Below are positions 22,000-33,560 of a stretch of 64,000 bases of DNA, one piece after another (within the stretch, counting starts at the first letter, position 1; each line of letters opens with the position of its first letter). Source of the DNA: Papio anubis (taxonomy: Eukaryota > Chordata > Mammalia > Primates > Cercopithecidae). Made by a program: the position numbers and the translations under genes. The notes below the pieces were generated by a model. It was not told where the DNA came from, searched no databases, and was given only the letters and a program-made list of their open reading frames with translations. The stretch spans positions 1,325,501-1,389,500 of the forward strand of contig NC_044977.1 in NCBI RefSeq assembly GCF_008728515.1, given 5' to 3'.

Positions 22000-24640
22000 C
22001 GCTAGGCCTTATGATGTTTATAACATTGTAGCTTTTGAATAGTTTTATAGTTAGGTATTGAGGGAAAGGCTTAATAGATATGAAAAAAATTGCCCTTTAA
22101 AAATTACAGCAGACAAGTATTTAATCCAGAGAGGGCTAATACATTGCTCAAGGGAGAGGCGTTGTAATTATTTTTAATCGCTCCCATTAAAAATAGTCTT
22201 TAGCAGGTTGGATGCATTTCACTCAGTGTTTGGAACACCAGGTTAACGTCGGTTATTTTTCTAATGTTTACTTTGTCCTATGAAATGAGCAGAGTGAGCA
22301 GAACACATTTTTATTTGCTAAGAGAAGAAAGCATACTGTTTCTGAAATCACCTGTAGGGCAAAGTGAATAAGAGAGGAAATAGTCTCCGTAATTGTTTAA
22401 AATTCACTGAAGATTGCTTTTCCGTACAAAAGAGGGGAAAAGGTTGTGAGAACCACATTCCAGAAAACAGAGATCAATGGGACAATATGATTAATTTGAA
22501 GTTCAAGTAAGGAAGGTCTCTCATTTGTCACCCAGTGCCAATTTGCAGTAAACCTAAGCGTTTCATCAGAGGGTTGCTGCAAACCACTTTAAAGCAATCT
22601 GCTTTCCTGGAACTGGAACCGAGGGCCTTCCTGAGTCCTCCTTGCGCGGACAGACTTGCTGTAATTCATCTTCGCTGCTTTTCTGTCAGCATGAATAGTA
22701 AGTGATTTCCTCCCTAGTGCATTATGAAGTTGTCTTATTTAATGCTACTTTCTGAGGACTGCACAGCTTGACCCTCACACGGAAGGTGACCAGATAGAAT
22801 TGTCCTGTGGGCACGGGGCAATTCTCTACCCTTAAATTATGCAGAGTCGTGAAGCTTTATGCCTAGTTGGTGATTATGACCTGAAAACATACGCAAAGAA
22901 AGGGATAAGTGAAGTTTGTTAACTAGATCAGATGTTTTAACTTATTTAAAATGAGCTATTTTGATAACCGTTTTGGTTAAAATTGTTTAATAGAAATGTG
23001 AAAGTGTTTTACATCATCAGGAAACATCCTGTATGTACAAATGAAGACATTTTCAGTAATCGGATGATGTTGATAATTTATTTTTTATCACTAACACTGT
23101 GACTATTTATGAATTAGAAATGAAAATTTGAATTTAGATTTAGCATACATCCTCGAGTGTGTCCTGATTGTTTTCACAAATGTTAGCGGGTGAGGTAATG
23201 GCATTTTATGTTTCCACACCCACAGGTCTACCTTTAAAGTGTCTCCGGAAGTGTTAACTTACAGCCCCTCATCTTCCTTCTCTCTAAGGTTCTGTTTTAA
23301 AATTCGTCGCCTTCTGCCTGTGCTATGACTCCAGGACTTAAAAGAAGTAGTTAGGAACAGATGAGTTTGGATGTGTCGTGTTTCCGTGCACACTAGTGCA
23401 CTTAGTTACATTCCTGAGAGGCTCTTTGTATTTATCTCTTATATTTTGAACGAATCAAGGCACAGTCTTTTCTAACACATTAGGGAATCTATTAGTTCAG
23501 CTAGTTTGCTGACAGATGTTTCCTTTAGAGTGGAAGAAGAACCAATACAGCTAGTTCAATTTAAAAAGAAGTTATGTCCTGGGTGAATTCATTACTTTCT
23601 CTTTTCTCTCCCATTTTTACAATAACCCTCCTTAGAGAAAGCATCACCTTTATTGTTTGATTTCCTCTTCCTGTGATGTATATTCCTCACTGGAATATTC
23701 AGTGTAAATAAATAAGTGACGAATGAATGAATGCATGCAGTCCTTTGAAGAAACAACGTTCTTTTAGCACAACATAAAAGTCCCTAAGGGCAGAATGAGA
23801 TGACAGTGAGGCAACCTTTTCTTCTAAAACTTCGAGTATTTAAAGTGCTACATGTTGGATGTTGCCTTGTTTTTGTTTGCATAGTCTTGAAAAGAAAGAG
23901 TTAAAGACGCAAGCTTCATATTTTAACTGTTTTCAACTAAATGCTTTTGTTACATTTGTCATATTACTTAAAATTTTATAGCTGGAAAGTTGTATATATT
24001 AAAACCCGGCTTTTAGAAAATGAGCAATAAATCCAAAAGGTGAAGTCACTTTGTGTCTAGTTATTTAAATATATGCACACATATACATAAAGTGCATCTC
24101 TTTATGTATCAGCATTATAATTTATATGTTGACATTCTATATTAGCATTATAGAACAACCGCCCAGGTTTTTTGGGACTCATATCTTTCCGACTAAGTTC
24201 ACGTGAGAATATTTTTTATTGCTGTACCTGTATCTAAAAGTATATTGTGTGGAGTGATGTACAGAGATAGGGATAATTCAGATGAAAATATGGACGAATT
24301 TCAGTCATTAAAGCAACTGGGGACATCAGTGAGATTTTAATTTGAGAGTAATGTGTTCCCCCTCTCACTGAGGCTACACACTATCTGTTGAGATTATTTG
24401 AGATCCCTGTTCTCAGATATATCAAAGACTTGAAGCGGGGTAGGGGAGAGGTGCTCCTAGGTAGTCACTATGGCAGGGTTGGGCTTTTTTGTATGTTTCC
24501 TCTAGTCAATAAACTCCTGATGAGAAATAACAGAAAAAGTGACTTTTTTGCATTTTAATGTTGATATATACAACAAAATATGCTCTATTTTTTTTTTATA
24601 GAAGGAATGGTTCAAATGCATACTACTATTTCTTTCTTTC
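22000..24640. other. Repeat-poor intronic block
   Basis: About 2.6 kb without a clear transposon apart from an L2-like tail near 23600-23740 (ATGAATGAATGCATGC). Holds the paired MEF2-like motif at 22169-22195 and the microexon-like motif at 22690-22697 (findings). A candidate regulatory block, not proven. Confidence 0.4.
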
Positions 24641-24648
24641 TTTTTCCT

Positions 24649-24953
24649 TTTTTATTTTTATTTTTTTTCCTGAGGTGGAGTCTTTCTCTTGTCACCTAGG
24701 CTGGAGTGCAGCGGCGCCATCTCTGCTCACTGCAAGCTCCGCCTCCTGGGCTCAAGTGATTCCCCTGCCTCAGCCTCCTGAGTAACTGGGATTACAGGTG
24801 CCCACCACCACGCCCGGCTAATTTTTGTATTTTTAGTAGAGATGGGGTTTCACCATGTTGGCCAGGGTGGTTTCAAACTCCTGACCTCAAATGATCCACC
24901 CGCCTCGGGCTCCCAAAGTGCTGGGATTACAGGTGTGAACCAGCACACCCGGC
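24649..24953 (-). mobile_element. Alu element (AluS/Y-like), full length
   Basis: T-rich tail (TTTCTTTC / TTTTTATTTT), GAGGTGGAGTCTTTCTC, both monomers, ending GTGTGAACCAGCACACCCGG in reverse orientation. Confidence 0.93.
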
Positions 24954-26135
24954 TTACATATTACTATTTCTTATGACATCCTAGTGGGACTTAAAGTTAC
25001 TCTTCTTCGCTGAGGTAAGGAAATATTGGGGGAAAAAAAAAAAAAGGAAAAACACAAAGGAGATATCAATAGTTTAAAACATTGAGAAGCTTCGGCACAT
25101 TTTATTGTCTTACAGTTTTATTTAGAAAGACTTAGTGTCTTTCTATAATTTATTTTTAACTTATAAAACATAAATTCTGTATTTTCTCCTATACCGATGG
25201 TTATTGTCCATTTTAGTGTGCTATCTTATGGTTTATGCTTTGTTCTAGGAAGACTCTTTAACATTTTAGGGATTTAATTAGACTGGCTCTTAAATTATAG
25301 CACCTAAGTCAAATATTTAAAACTTCTTTGGGGAAGGAAGATATTTTAGCAAACATGGTACTAAAGCATCTAACAGCAGTTTATGGTTTTTTCTTTTTTC
25401 TTTTTTAAGTGATATTCTAAAATGCAAATAAAATAAGTAAAAAGAGGAAAATAAATTTTTTTGTTAGTTATTTTCATAATAAATACATTTTCCTCTCATT
25501 TTAAGCTGTCTCACCAACCACCTATAAATTATTTCAAAATCAAATTATATGGAATCTTTACAGATGATTGCCTTAAAACTTAAATAAAACTGTTCAAATA
25601 AAGATTAGTTATAATTTCTAATAGAAATAATGTAGCACTTTGCATTATAAATAACTAAGTCAAAACAAACGGATAAATCTATATAAACTTTAATAATTTG
25701 CCCTAATTAAAGCTACAAGCTTGGCCTTACAGATAATTTTGAGTTTTGCGTATGTCATTTTTTAAAAAATAAGTCAAAATTATGGGCTTTCAGTTTTGCC
25801 TTATGGATATCAGCAAACTGATACTGATTAGTGCAGATTTTGTACAGACTAGTTAAAGCTGCAGAAGCTAAAGTTTGTAAGGAAGGGATTAGATAAAGGG
25901 AACCTTCAAAGGTGATACTGAAACAGTTCACTTCAACAAACTGGTACTCCGTACTAATAAATGTGCTGTCTCCTGAGCTAAATCTTGGGCAAAAAACCAC
26001 AATGATGACATATAGCACATGTGAAATATATATTCTTGCCTTTTGAAAAACAGAGCACAACAACTTTCGATTATGTTTTGAAAGCCCTGAGTACTGTGGA
26101 TAATGACAGTTTCTTGTGCATCTATACAAGCTTTT
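24954..26135. other. Unique intronic sequence, no gene recognised
   Basis: A 124-residue minus-strand open frame (25755-26129) has no recognised domain and is judged non-coding. Confidence 0.4.
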
Positions 26136-26230
26136 AAATTCTCGAATTCCTCATCTGTAAACAGAGATCACCACACAAAGCTTGTGGTGAGAATGAAATA
26201 AAATAATCTTGGTAAAGCACTGGTGTCTAA
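26136..26230 (-). mobile_element. MIR fragment
   Basis: ATTCCTCATCTGTAAACAG, GTGGTGAGAATGAAATAAA and TTGGTAAAGCACTGG are the MIR 3' half; orientation relative to consensus is tentative. Confidence 0.55.
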
Positions 26231-27289
26231 AAATTCAGTAAATTATAGCCGTATTGATAATTTTTGTTGTTATTGGATATTATTATAGTATAATTGAAAG
26301 TGAATTAAACATATACATATACCAGGGTACTATGCTGGACATCAGAAGTACTAAGTTAAATATTGCAGAAGAAACAAGATCTTTATAAATAATCGGAATT
26401 CTAGGACAACAATGGATCAGCTACTTCTTGAGTTATTGTATACAAGTGACCAGCAAGCCTTATCAATTCTAGCTTCAGTTAAAGTGGGCGATTGCTCGGG
26501 TGGGTCTTGGTACTGAGGCATAAAAGGTTGGAGAAACAATCAGCTGGGACTGTGGTAAAATGGAAGCTGGGGCCTTGGTCCATCATCAGCTGGACTTTCC
26601 AGTCTTGTGGTCTTGTCTAGATTTTCAAGGGTTTTGTTTTTCAGAGTAGCATCTAGTCCGCTTGACTATTCATATACACACACACATATGTTCTTATCCA
26701 TCAAGGTCTGCTCTTTGCTATAACAGATGTGGAATAGATAGGGGTCTTTGAGTGTACTGGTGGCTCAGCTGCGTAGATAATCATTCCTGGATATTCTAGA
26801 ATCTCTGCCAGCTTCTGTCTCTGCTTTCTCCTTGAGGCCAGGATTAGGAAAGTGGGCTTTAACCAATACTTTTACAATTTTAAGTCAATTTTGTGAGCCT
26901 CGTTGGCACTCAAGTCCACCCCCAGCACACTGTCTGGTGTCTAGTATACAGTAGCTTTGTTTCAGTAATTAATGACATTATTGATATCAGTGAAGTCACT
27001 GTTTTCATATGAGAGCCAATCAAAACTAGTTTATTGACTACAATTGTATTTCCACTCATATGGATACACCTCAATGCAACACCTTAGATAATTATATTAT
27101 TACAACTTGATTTGCCTTTGTTATTGAAAAGAAAAATATCATTGAGAAAATACACACTGCTTTTTAGCTACGGAGCAGTTTATAAACATCCAGATTAAAA
27201 ACATATTTGAAAACTTACAATGTAAACAAAATGCTCTTAGCTTATATGTTTTAGCTGACACATGTTTTCCCGGGATATTTTGTCCCAAG
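26231..27289. other. Unique intronic sequence, nothing recognised
   Basis: About 1 kb with no repeat family fixed. GCATAAAAGG near 26519 is TATA-like, but no initiator context or downstream frame supports a promoter. Confidence 0.35.
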
Positions 27290-27470
27290 CCCTCAAGTAT
27301 GCTACATAGATGAATTCATTTTCTTCTCATAACAGGGGGTAGGAGATATTATCGTCACCATTTTACACCAAGGTTTGGGAGTTAGCAATTTGCCCACATT
27401 GCACAACCCCTGAGTCTGGTTCTCAAATTTCAGTCCAGAGTTCATGTTCTTCAATGGCCCTGCCATTGAT
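27290..27470 (+). mobile_element. MIR fragment
   Basis: AGGAGATATTATCGTCACC, ATTTTACACCAAGG, AGCAATTTGCCCACATTGCA and CCTGAGTCTGGTTCTC resemble the MIR core (ATTTTACAGATGAGG, AACTTGCCCAAGGTCA). Confidence 0.65.
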
Positions 27471-27567
27471 ACATATTGATATGGTGCTTTGACATTAAAA
27501 AAGTGCAGTTTACATGTCTGATCTCATTTCATCCTTAACATAGTATGTAGCAGCAGATAGAATTTTC

Positions 27568-27753
27568 TTTTTTTTTTTTGAGACGGAGTCTTGCTCTGTT
27601 ACCCAGGCTGGAGTGCAGTGGCCGGATCTCAGCTCACTGCAAGCTCCGCCTCCCAGGTTCACGCCATTCGGCCTCAGCCTCCCGAGTAGCTGGGACCACA
27701 GGCGCCCGCCACCTCGCCCGGCTAGTTTTTTGTATTTTTTAATAGAGACAGGG
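27568..27753 (-). mobile_element. 5'-truncated AluY of Old World monkey type
   Basis: Reverse-oriented Alu 3' part bounded by a perfect 15-bp target duplication GCAGATAGAATTTTC (27553-27567 and 27754-27768). Diagnostic variants GGCCGGATCTCAGCTCAC and CACCTCGCCCGGCTAG match remembered cercopithecid AluYR lineages. Also a small deletion at CCATTCGGCCTCAG. Young and cleanly truncated; the strongest taxonomic clue in the window. Confidence 0.95.
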
Positions 27754-28079
27754 GCAGATAGAATTTTCAATCAGCTTTACAGATGAAACAACTGAGTCTC
27801 AGAGAGACAAAGTGTTCTAGTAGCAAATGTGAAATGGAGTGGGCCCAAAAGTGTTTGGTTTTATTCATTGAGTGGTGTGTGTCACTGGCTGTCTTAGGGC
27901 TGAAATAGAAATGGATCAGTGCCTCCTACCACCCCACAACTCACCAGTGCTACCGGTTTCCCACAGCCCTTTGATTTCTGCAGCTGGGTTTCTCTGGTTA
28001 TTTTGAACGCTCAGTGACCCAGCCGCTTGTCTTTTATATCTTACTGTTGTCAGAATTGTAGAAACAGATTCTACATTTA

Positions 28080-28080
<1 letters not shown>

Positions 28081-28168
<88 letters not shown>

Positions 28169-28181
28169 TTCTTTCTTTCTG

Positions 28182-28240
<59 letters not shown>

Positions 28241-28377
28241 CTCTCTCTCTCTCTCTTCCTTCCTTCCTTCCTTCCTTCCTTCCTTCCTTCCTTCCTTCCC
28301 TTTCCTTCCTTCCTTCCTTCCTTCCTTCCTTCCTTCCTTCCTTCCTTCCTTCCTTCCTTCTTTTCTTTCTTTTTCTC

Positions 28378-28424
<47 letters not shown>

Positions 28425-28443
28425 CTCTTTCTCTCTTTCTCTC

Positions 28444-28488
<45 letters not shown>

Positions 28489-28490
28489 TT
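28081..28490. repeat. ~410-bp polypyrimidine microsatellite (TTTC/CT/TTCC)n
   Basis: Blocks of (TTTC)n, (CT)n, (TTCC)n, (TTTC)n and (TTTCTC)n with only a single purine noticed (G near 28182). It abuts the reverse-oriented Alu at 28491, so it grew from that Alu's tail. The Lys/Arg/Glu open frame on the other strand is an artefact. Confidence 0.97.
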
Positions 28491-28774
28491 CGAGACAGAG
28501 TCTCTCTCTGTCACGCAGGCTGGAGTGCAGTGGCGGGATCTTGGCTCACTGCAACCTCTGCCTCCTGAGTTCCAGGACTTCTCCTGCCTCAGCCTCCTGA
28601 GTAGCTGGGATTACAGGTGCACACCCATCATGCCCGGCTAGTTTTTGTATTTTTGGTAGAGATGAAGTTTCACCTTGTTGGCCAGGCTGGTCTCGAACTC
28701 CTGACCTCAGGTGATCCACCCACCTTGGCCTCCCAAAGTGCTGGGATTACAGGCGTGAGCCGCCACACTCAGCC
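28491..28774 (-). mobile_element. AluS-like element
   Basis: CGAGACAGAGTCTCTCTCTG to GGCGTGAGCCGCCACACTC, both monomers, reverse orientation, with the expanded pyrimidine tail on its left. Confidence 0.95.
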
Positions 28775-31700
28775 TCTATATTTAATTATTTAGTTCAACT
28801 ATTAATACTTTCTGTTATGCTTTATGAAGGAACTTTGATGTTTCTGTTTCATAATGTTAATGAGACTGACTTTACAAGTATCCTTCATTCCAAGATAGAC
28901 TATGTTCTAGATTTAATGATTTTCTTGGCTGGCCTTCGAGGTTTTCCCTAACAACAAAGGTCTTCCTGAGGCCAATTCATCATGTGGCTACATTGAATAC
29001 CTGAATATTTCTACTTGATGATGACTTCGAATTTGAAAAAAAAAAAAACCCACAAAATTTTTAAGTATAATCAAGATCTACTATATAAGAAGTATGGCCA
29101 TAAGTTAATGAAAGCAACCTCATAAGTCTCACGTGAAAGAAGTTTACCATAGTGTTTGCCTTTATATGCTCTTAGTCCCTTCTTTATTAATTTATTTTTG
29201 CTAATTACTGTGTCCTCATAATGATGTTTATTCCACAGGTAGTGCTGTCTAGTTTGCTTATAGGGGAATGTTGAATCTGTGACCTTAACTGTGGGTCACA
29301 GTGGAACTCCTATGAAAGTGGATGTCAGTGCTAGCTAGGGGCTGTGTTGTTTATATCACATAGGCTCGAGTGAATAAATTAGCACATGGTTCTGAAATTC
29401 AGAAGCTGATTTTAAGCACATATTGATGAACCAAAGCTGGGTCTCAATAGGACTTTGTGGTTATTAGACAAACTCTTTTAATTCCATAGAGTACAGAGGG
29501 CAGCCTATTCCACCGTACAGTGTTAAATAATATTCTGGCTCCGTGTTTGTTAACTCAAACAAAAGATAGATGGAAGTGTAAAGCTCACTTGACAAATGGG
29601 CACATTTTGCTTTCTTCCTGTATTTTTCTTCTCTTGGCTTTTGTGTCCTGTGTTTTTTCCCAAGCAGTGTTATGCAAATGAACCAATTAATGGTAGATGA
29701 AATGGTCTTCCTACCTCGCTGTGTTTGTAACTAGAAGGACAGCACCGTAAGTCACGTACCTATTCAGTGGGTTCTATGGGCCACTGCGAGGGTCTGATTA
29801 GCTTGACTGTGGAAGACAATCGCAGAGGCATCTGCTTGGTTAATTTTGAGAGAAAATTTACCAGATGGAGGCTGAAGATTTAAGTGATTAGAAGGTAGTA
29901 GATTGGAATACAAATTGGATTAAAAGAAATTAGATTGATATAAATCGAATTGAGTCACAACAGTTTGTGTTGTTCGTACCAAGGGCCAGTGGATTATGGG
30001 AGAAGCAGATGCTCCAATGAGATAGGAATTAATGTGGCTTTGACAGTCCATCTGCGAAGGTCTGAATATCGAGTACATCCCTAATCTCTCTCTCCATTTA
30101 TCAATGCCATAATGTTAATTAGTACTTCATTCATTAAGTTACTTACAGGAGAAAAAAATCTCACCCCTATCCCCTCTCTGCTTGAGAATTTGTTATTCTG
30201 CCAAGAACTGGAAAGCTCTCTTGAGCGGAGCTAGCTACAGTTGACTGTAAGGGTAGACCTGTGTCCTTTCCCTCATGCACACAACTGCCTTTGGTATGAA
30301 TGCAGAAAGCTGGAAAACATTTGCTCGTGTATTTCTCTTCATAAATATATAGTTATTTGGAGGCTTACATTAATGCTGAAGCATCGTTCCACTAAAGAGT
30401 GGGCATATTAATCGGATTATATAATTATGTGTATTTTACGTTATGGTTTTTATAAGGTATTCACCGGAGTTGCGTGTTTTGTTTAATGGCTCAAACATTT
30501 GACATTAATGTTGAGTGGTATTTTGAGGAGAAAAATGAGAAAAATTTTGTTCTCTTGATTGTGTATGTTTATACTCATGTGCATGTGTGTTGTGTGTTTG
30601 ATATCTACGGTCTAGTTTGTTAGGTTATGGAAAATTACAGGTTACTGACACTATCATATATTTTGATATACAGTGTTTGGCTCTGATTGTTAAAGAAAAA
30701 AAGTTAAATGAAATAAAATGAAAATAAACACATCATTGTAAATGCTTGTACTTATATTGGGAATTTGATTGTTTACAATCCAAGGGGCATTGCCACAAGA
30801 GTCTCATTATTACTTCATTGGCCACAGCAGTGAAATTCGGCAGAAGGCAGTTCTGTCTTGGATGCCATCCAAAGGAACTAAGCTAGTGGAGATCCAAAGG
30901 TGACCTCACCTCTAAGGCGGCTTGAGAGTGTGCACTCTAAGGACAGCCATGAAGAAATGCCCCTGTGTGTTAATAACAATCAGGCAAATACAGCTTCTCT
31001 TCTGGAGACGAACGTGATGAGCTGGGCAAAAATGGAACATCAAATCCTGTGATGCAAGAAGCATATCATGAAAGGTTGTGCCAAGTCATTCAGAAATAAT
31101 CGTGATACAGGCAAATGTGGGCTGCCTGCCAGTGTGTGAGCACGAAGAATTTCTATTTTGGTTATGTTGAAGGGAGGCAGTGGCTTGTGCAAAAGTGTGT
31201 TAAGTATTGTAACATTCTTAGCTTATTGCAGAAAATTCTATGAGCAATGAGCTCTTCAGGCAGTGTGCTTAATGTGGGAATACTATATAGCTATAAATGG
31301 AGATATGCATACAGACACAGATGGCTGTTCCTTATTCAGGCTGACCTGGAATTCTCCTGCATCCTCTCCAGACTCTAGTGCTTGGGTGGTTTTTGTAATC
31401 ACTCGTAATATTGGCTAAAGAACCTGATGCTTTAAAATTCCTCGTATCTTCACTTCAGAAGTAGAAATAACCTGCCCTCCGGGAACCAGGACTGAAACTG
31501 AGGCCTGATGCATCCAGATTCTATGCACACCAACTGCAGGGGCCCTACATTTAAAAACAATGCGTAGCTGATGTTTCTAATTGTATACAAACTGATGTAA
31601 CTTGGTCATAATAAGAGACTGTTTTAAGCTATATTCCAACAAAATTTAAAAAGGAGAGGGAAAAACGCTCACAGATTAGCCTGCAAAGTATAAAGTATAA

Positions 31701-32125
31701 AGCTGAATGACTTCTTGTAGTAAAGAAATATTACTAAAATTTGTTACTGCTATTGTGATGGTGATTAAATGCCACCTAAAAATAATGCGGTATTCAGAGG
31801 TCACTGCTTGTTCACGTCTTGACACTTCAGTTTTCAGTCTGATCGTCAGTTGTCTAATTGGTGGTGGTTGTCTTCATTAAGAAACATCGGAACATCAAGG
31901 TGGTGCTGACTGAGCCTGGCAAAGTCATAGATTGTGCTCCTATCCCTGCCTGTGTTTCTGTGACTATCATTGGGTATTTAATACCTTTTTTAGCCCCTGT
32001 GAGGATAATTAAAGAAATTAGTTGGTTGTAAACTAATGATAACAGAGATACAACTTCCCGATTTTCTGATTCTCGATGGACTTTAGCCTGTTGATATATT
32101 TCTCCTGTGAAATATATCAGCAGAT
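28775..32125. other. Long repeat-poor intronic block
   Basis: About 3.3 kb with no confident transposon. Includes the octamer/homeodomain motif cluster at 29671-29693 and several TAATTA cores near 30110-30140. No open frame of note. Confidence 0.45.
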
Positions 32126-32260
32126 ATATTAATTAACATATATATATATATACACACATATATATTCAATTTCTTTCAGTGTTTAGGTGCATTTGATTCA
32201 AATGCTACATAGTAACATTATATATGTATATATACACACGTAGTATATTTTATGTACACT
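32126..32260. repeat. AT-rich simple repeat with (AC) islands
   Basis: Runs of TATATATA and TACACACATA flanking unique text; the second half has TATATGTATATATACACAC. Confidence 0.8.
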
Positions 32261-32454
32261 CTAGTACGTACAAATTTACTCGTGACAAGTGAATGTATAT
32301 GCATGCTGCTACACTTAAAACATTTTTTGTTTTGGCTAATCTTACAAGGAATGTCCAGAGATTGAATTGAGGACCCTATTTAATAGGAAATTCTTTAAAA
32401 ATTTTACACAGTATTTAAATGTACTCACACCAAATGGAAAAAAAATCAGCCAGA

Positions 32455-33560
32455 TTATATCAATGCCTCCATCATCATTGCAGGATTCATACCTGAACAG
32501 TTGGCCCATGGACCTGATTTCAACATGGGTAGTTTAGATAAATATGTCAGGCACAAGCTACCTCGACGAAATAGAGAACTCTGCATCTCATTTTTCCCCC
32601 TGCAGTCCGTGTAGTTTTTCAAATTTTCAGTGAACTCAGGAAATGAGAAACACAGCCAAGTTCTAGTGTAAAGTGATGTTCTGGCACCTTTGACCGCCAA
32701 TCCGCGCCACAAAGACCTCGTGGCAGCCTGAGTAAAATCCGTCCAAATAAGCGCTGAACCCCAGCTTGGAGGTTCAGAGTTTTATGCTTCATCGTAAGAC
32801 TCATGAGGCAACTTGAATAATTCTGGATGCCTAAGATGGACTTAGGGAAGTCCAGTTTATAAGTCAATTTGATGAATAAGTAGATCTTCTGGCCAAGGGA
32901 GTATGAAAATTTAGGAAACCCCATAAAAGTTTGAGATTTGCCTGGCCAACCTACTTTGTGTTTGTTTAAAGAAAAGCAATGACTAACTGTTCCAAAATCT
33001 GTACGCATTTTTTCTAGGAATGGAGTGGTGAGGAAAGGGGAAGAACATACCTGGAGGGGAGAAGCGATGAGGCATTTAGAATAATGATAGTGTGAAATTA
33101 TGTCGAGAGACAGATGGCGACTGTGGAACTGAGAGGCAGTCAGTTCCAGACACAAACCTGGAGAAAGAAGGAAGAATCCACAGAAATGTGTGCCTAAGTG
33201 GTTATGATAGAAATGGAAGAGTTAAACCCCACAACTGGGATTCTGAGCATTAGGGACCTGAAGAAAGATGGAGTTGATGTCAGGAAGGAGAGATGATGAA
33301 ATATGGGACAAGGAGAGAGGTGAGGGTTTCATTCTGAGATAGAGGGACCTTGAGTTGATGACTGAGTGTTCAGGTGGGCACCCGAACAAAGCCTAGAGCT
33401 CTCCTTGGCTGGAGATACTAAACTCCTATTTGGCTATTGTTGTCAAGAGAGGATACCTGAACACTGTGAGAGGGAATGAGTTCTCCATGGAATGAGTGAA
33501 TTATCTTCATTGAAGAGAAGACACCTAAGGCACACATACCTTGGCAGGTGTTAACTATTG
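32455..33560. other. Unassigned block with a 178-residue minus-strand open frame
   Basis: The frame at 32619-33155 (minus) is the longest non-low-complexity frame in the window. No domain, signal peptide or family was recognised and its composition is unlike a conserved protein. GGTTCAGAGTTTTATGCTTC and GTCTGTGTGC-poor flanks recall old LTR material, but no family could be fixed. Not called as a gene. Confidence 0.3.

Noticed and set aside
25755..26129. 124-residue minus-strand open frame
   Set aside because: No recognisable family and no splice or promoter context.
26505..26530. TATA-like promoter (GCATAAAAGG)
   Set aside because: No supporting initiator, CpG context or downstream gene on the strand.
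28077..28514. 145-residue Lys/Arg/Glu-rich open frame
   Set aside because: Pure translation of the complementary strand of the (TTTC)/(TTCC) microsatellite.
32619..33155. 178-residue minus-strand open frame
   Set aside because: No domain, conserved motif, splice support or codon bias was seen; an old LTR-like or unique background explains it better. A protein search with no hit would confirm; a hit to a known family would overturn this.
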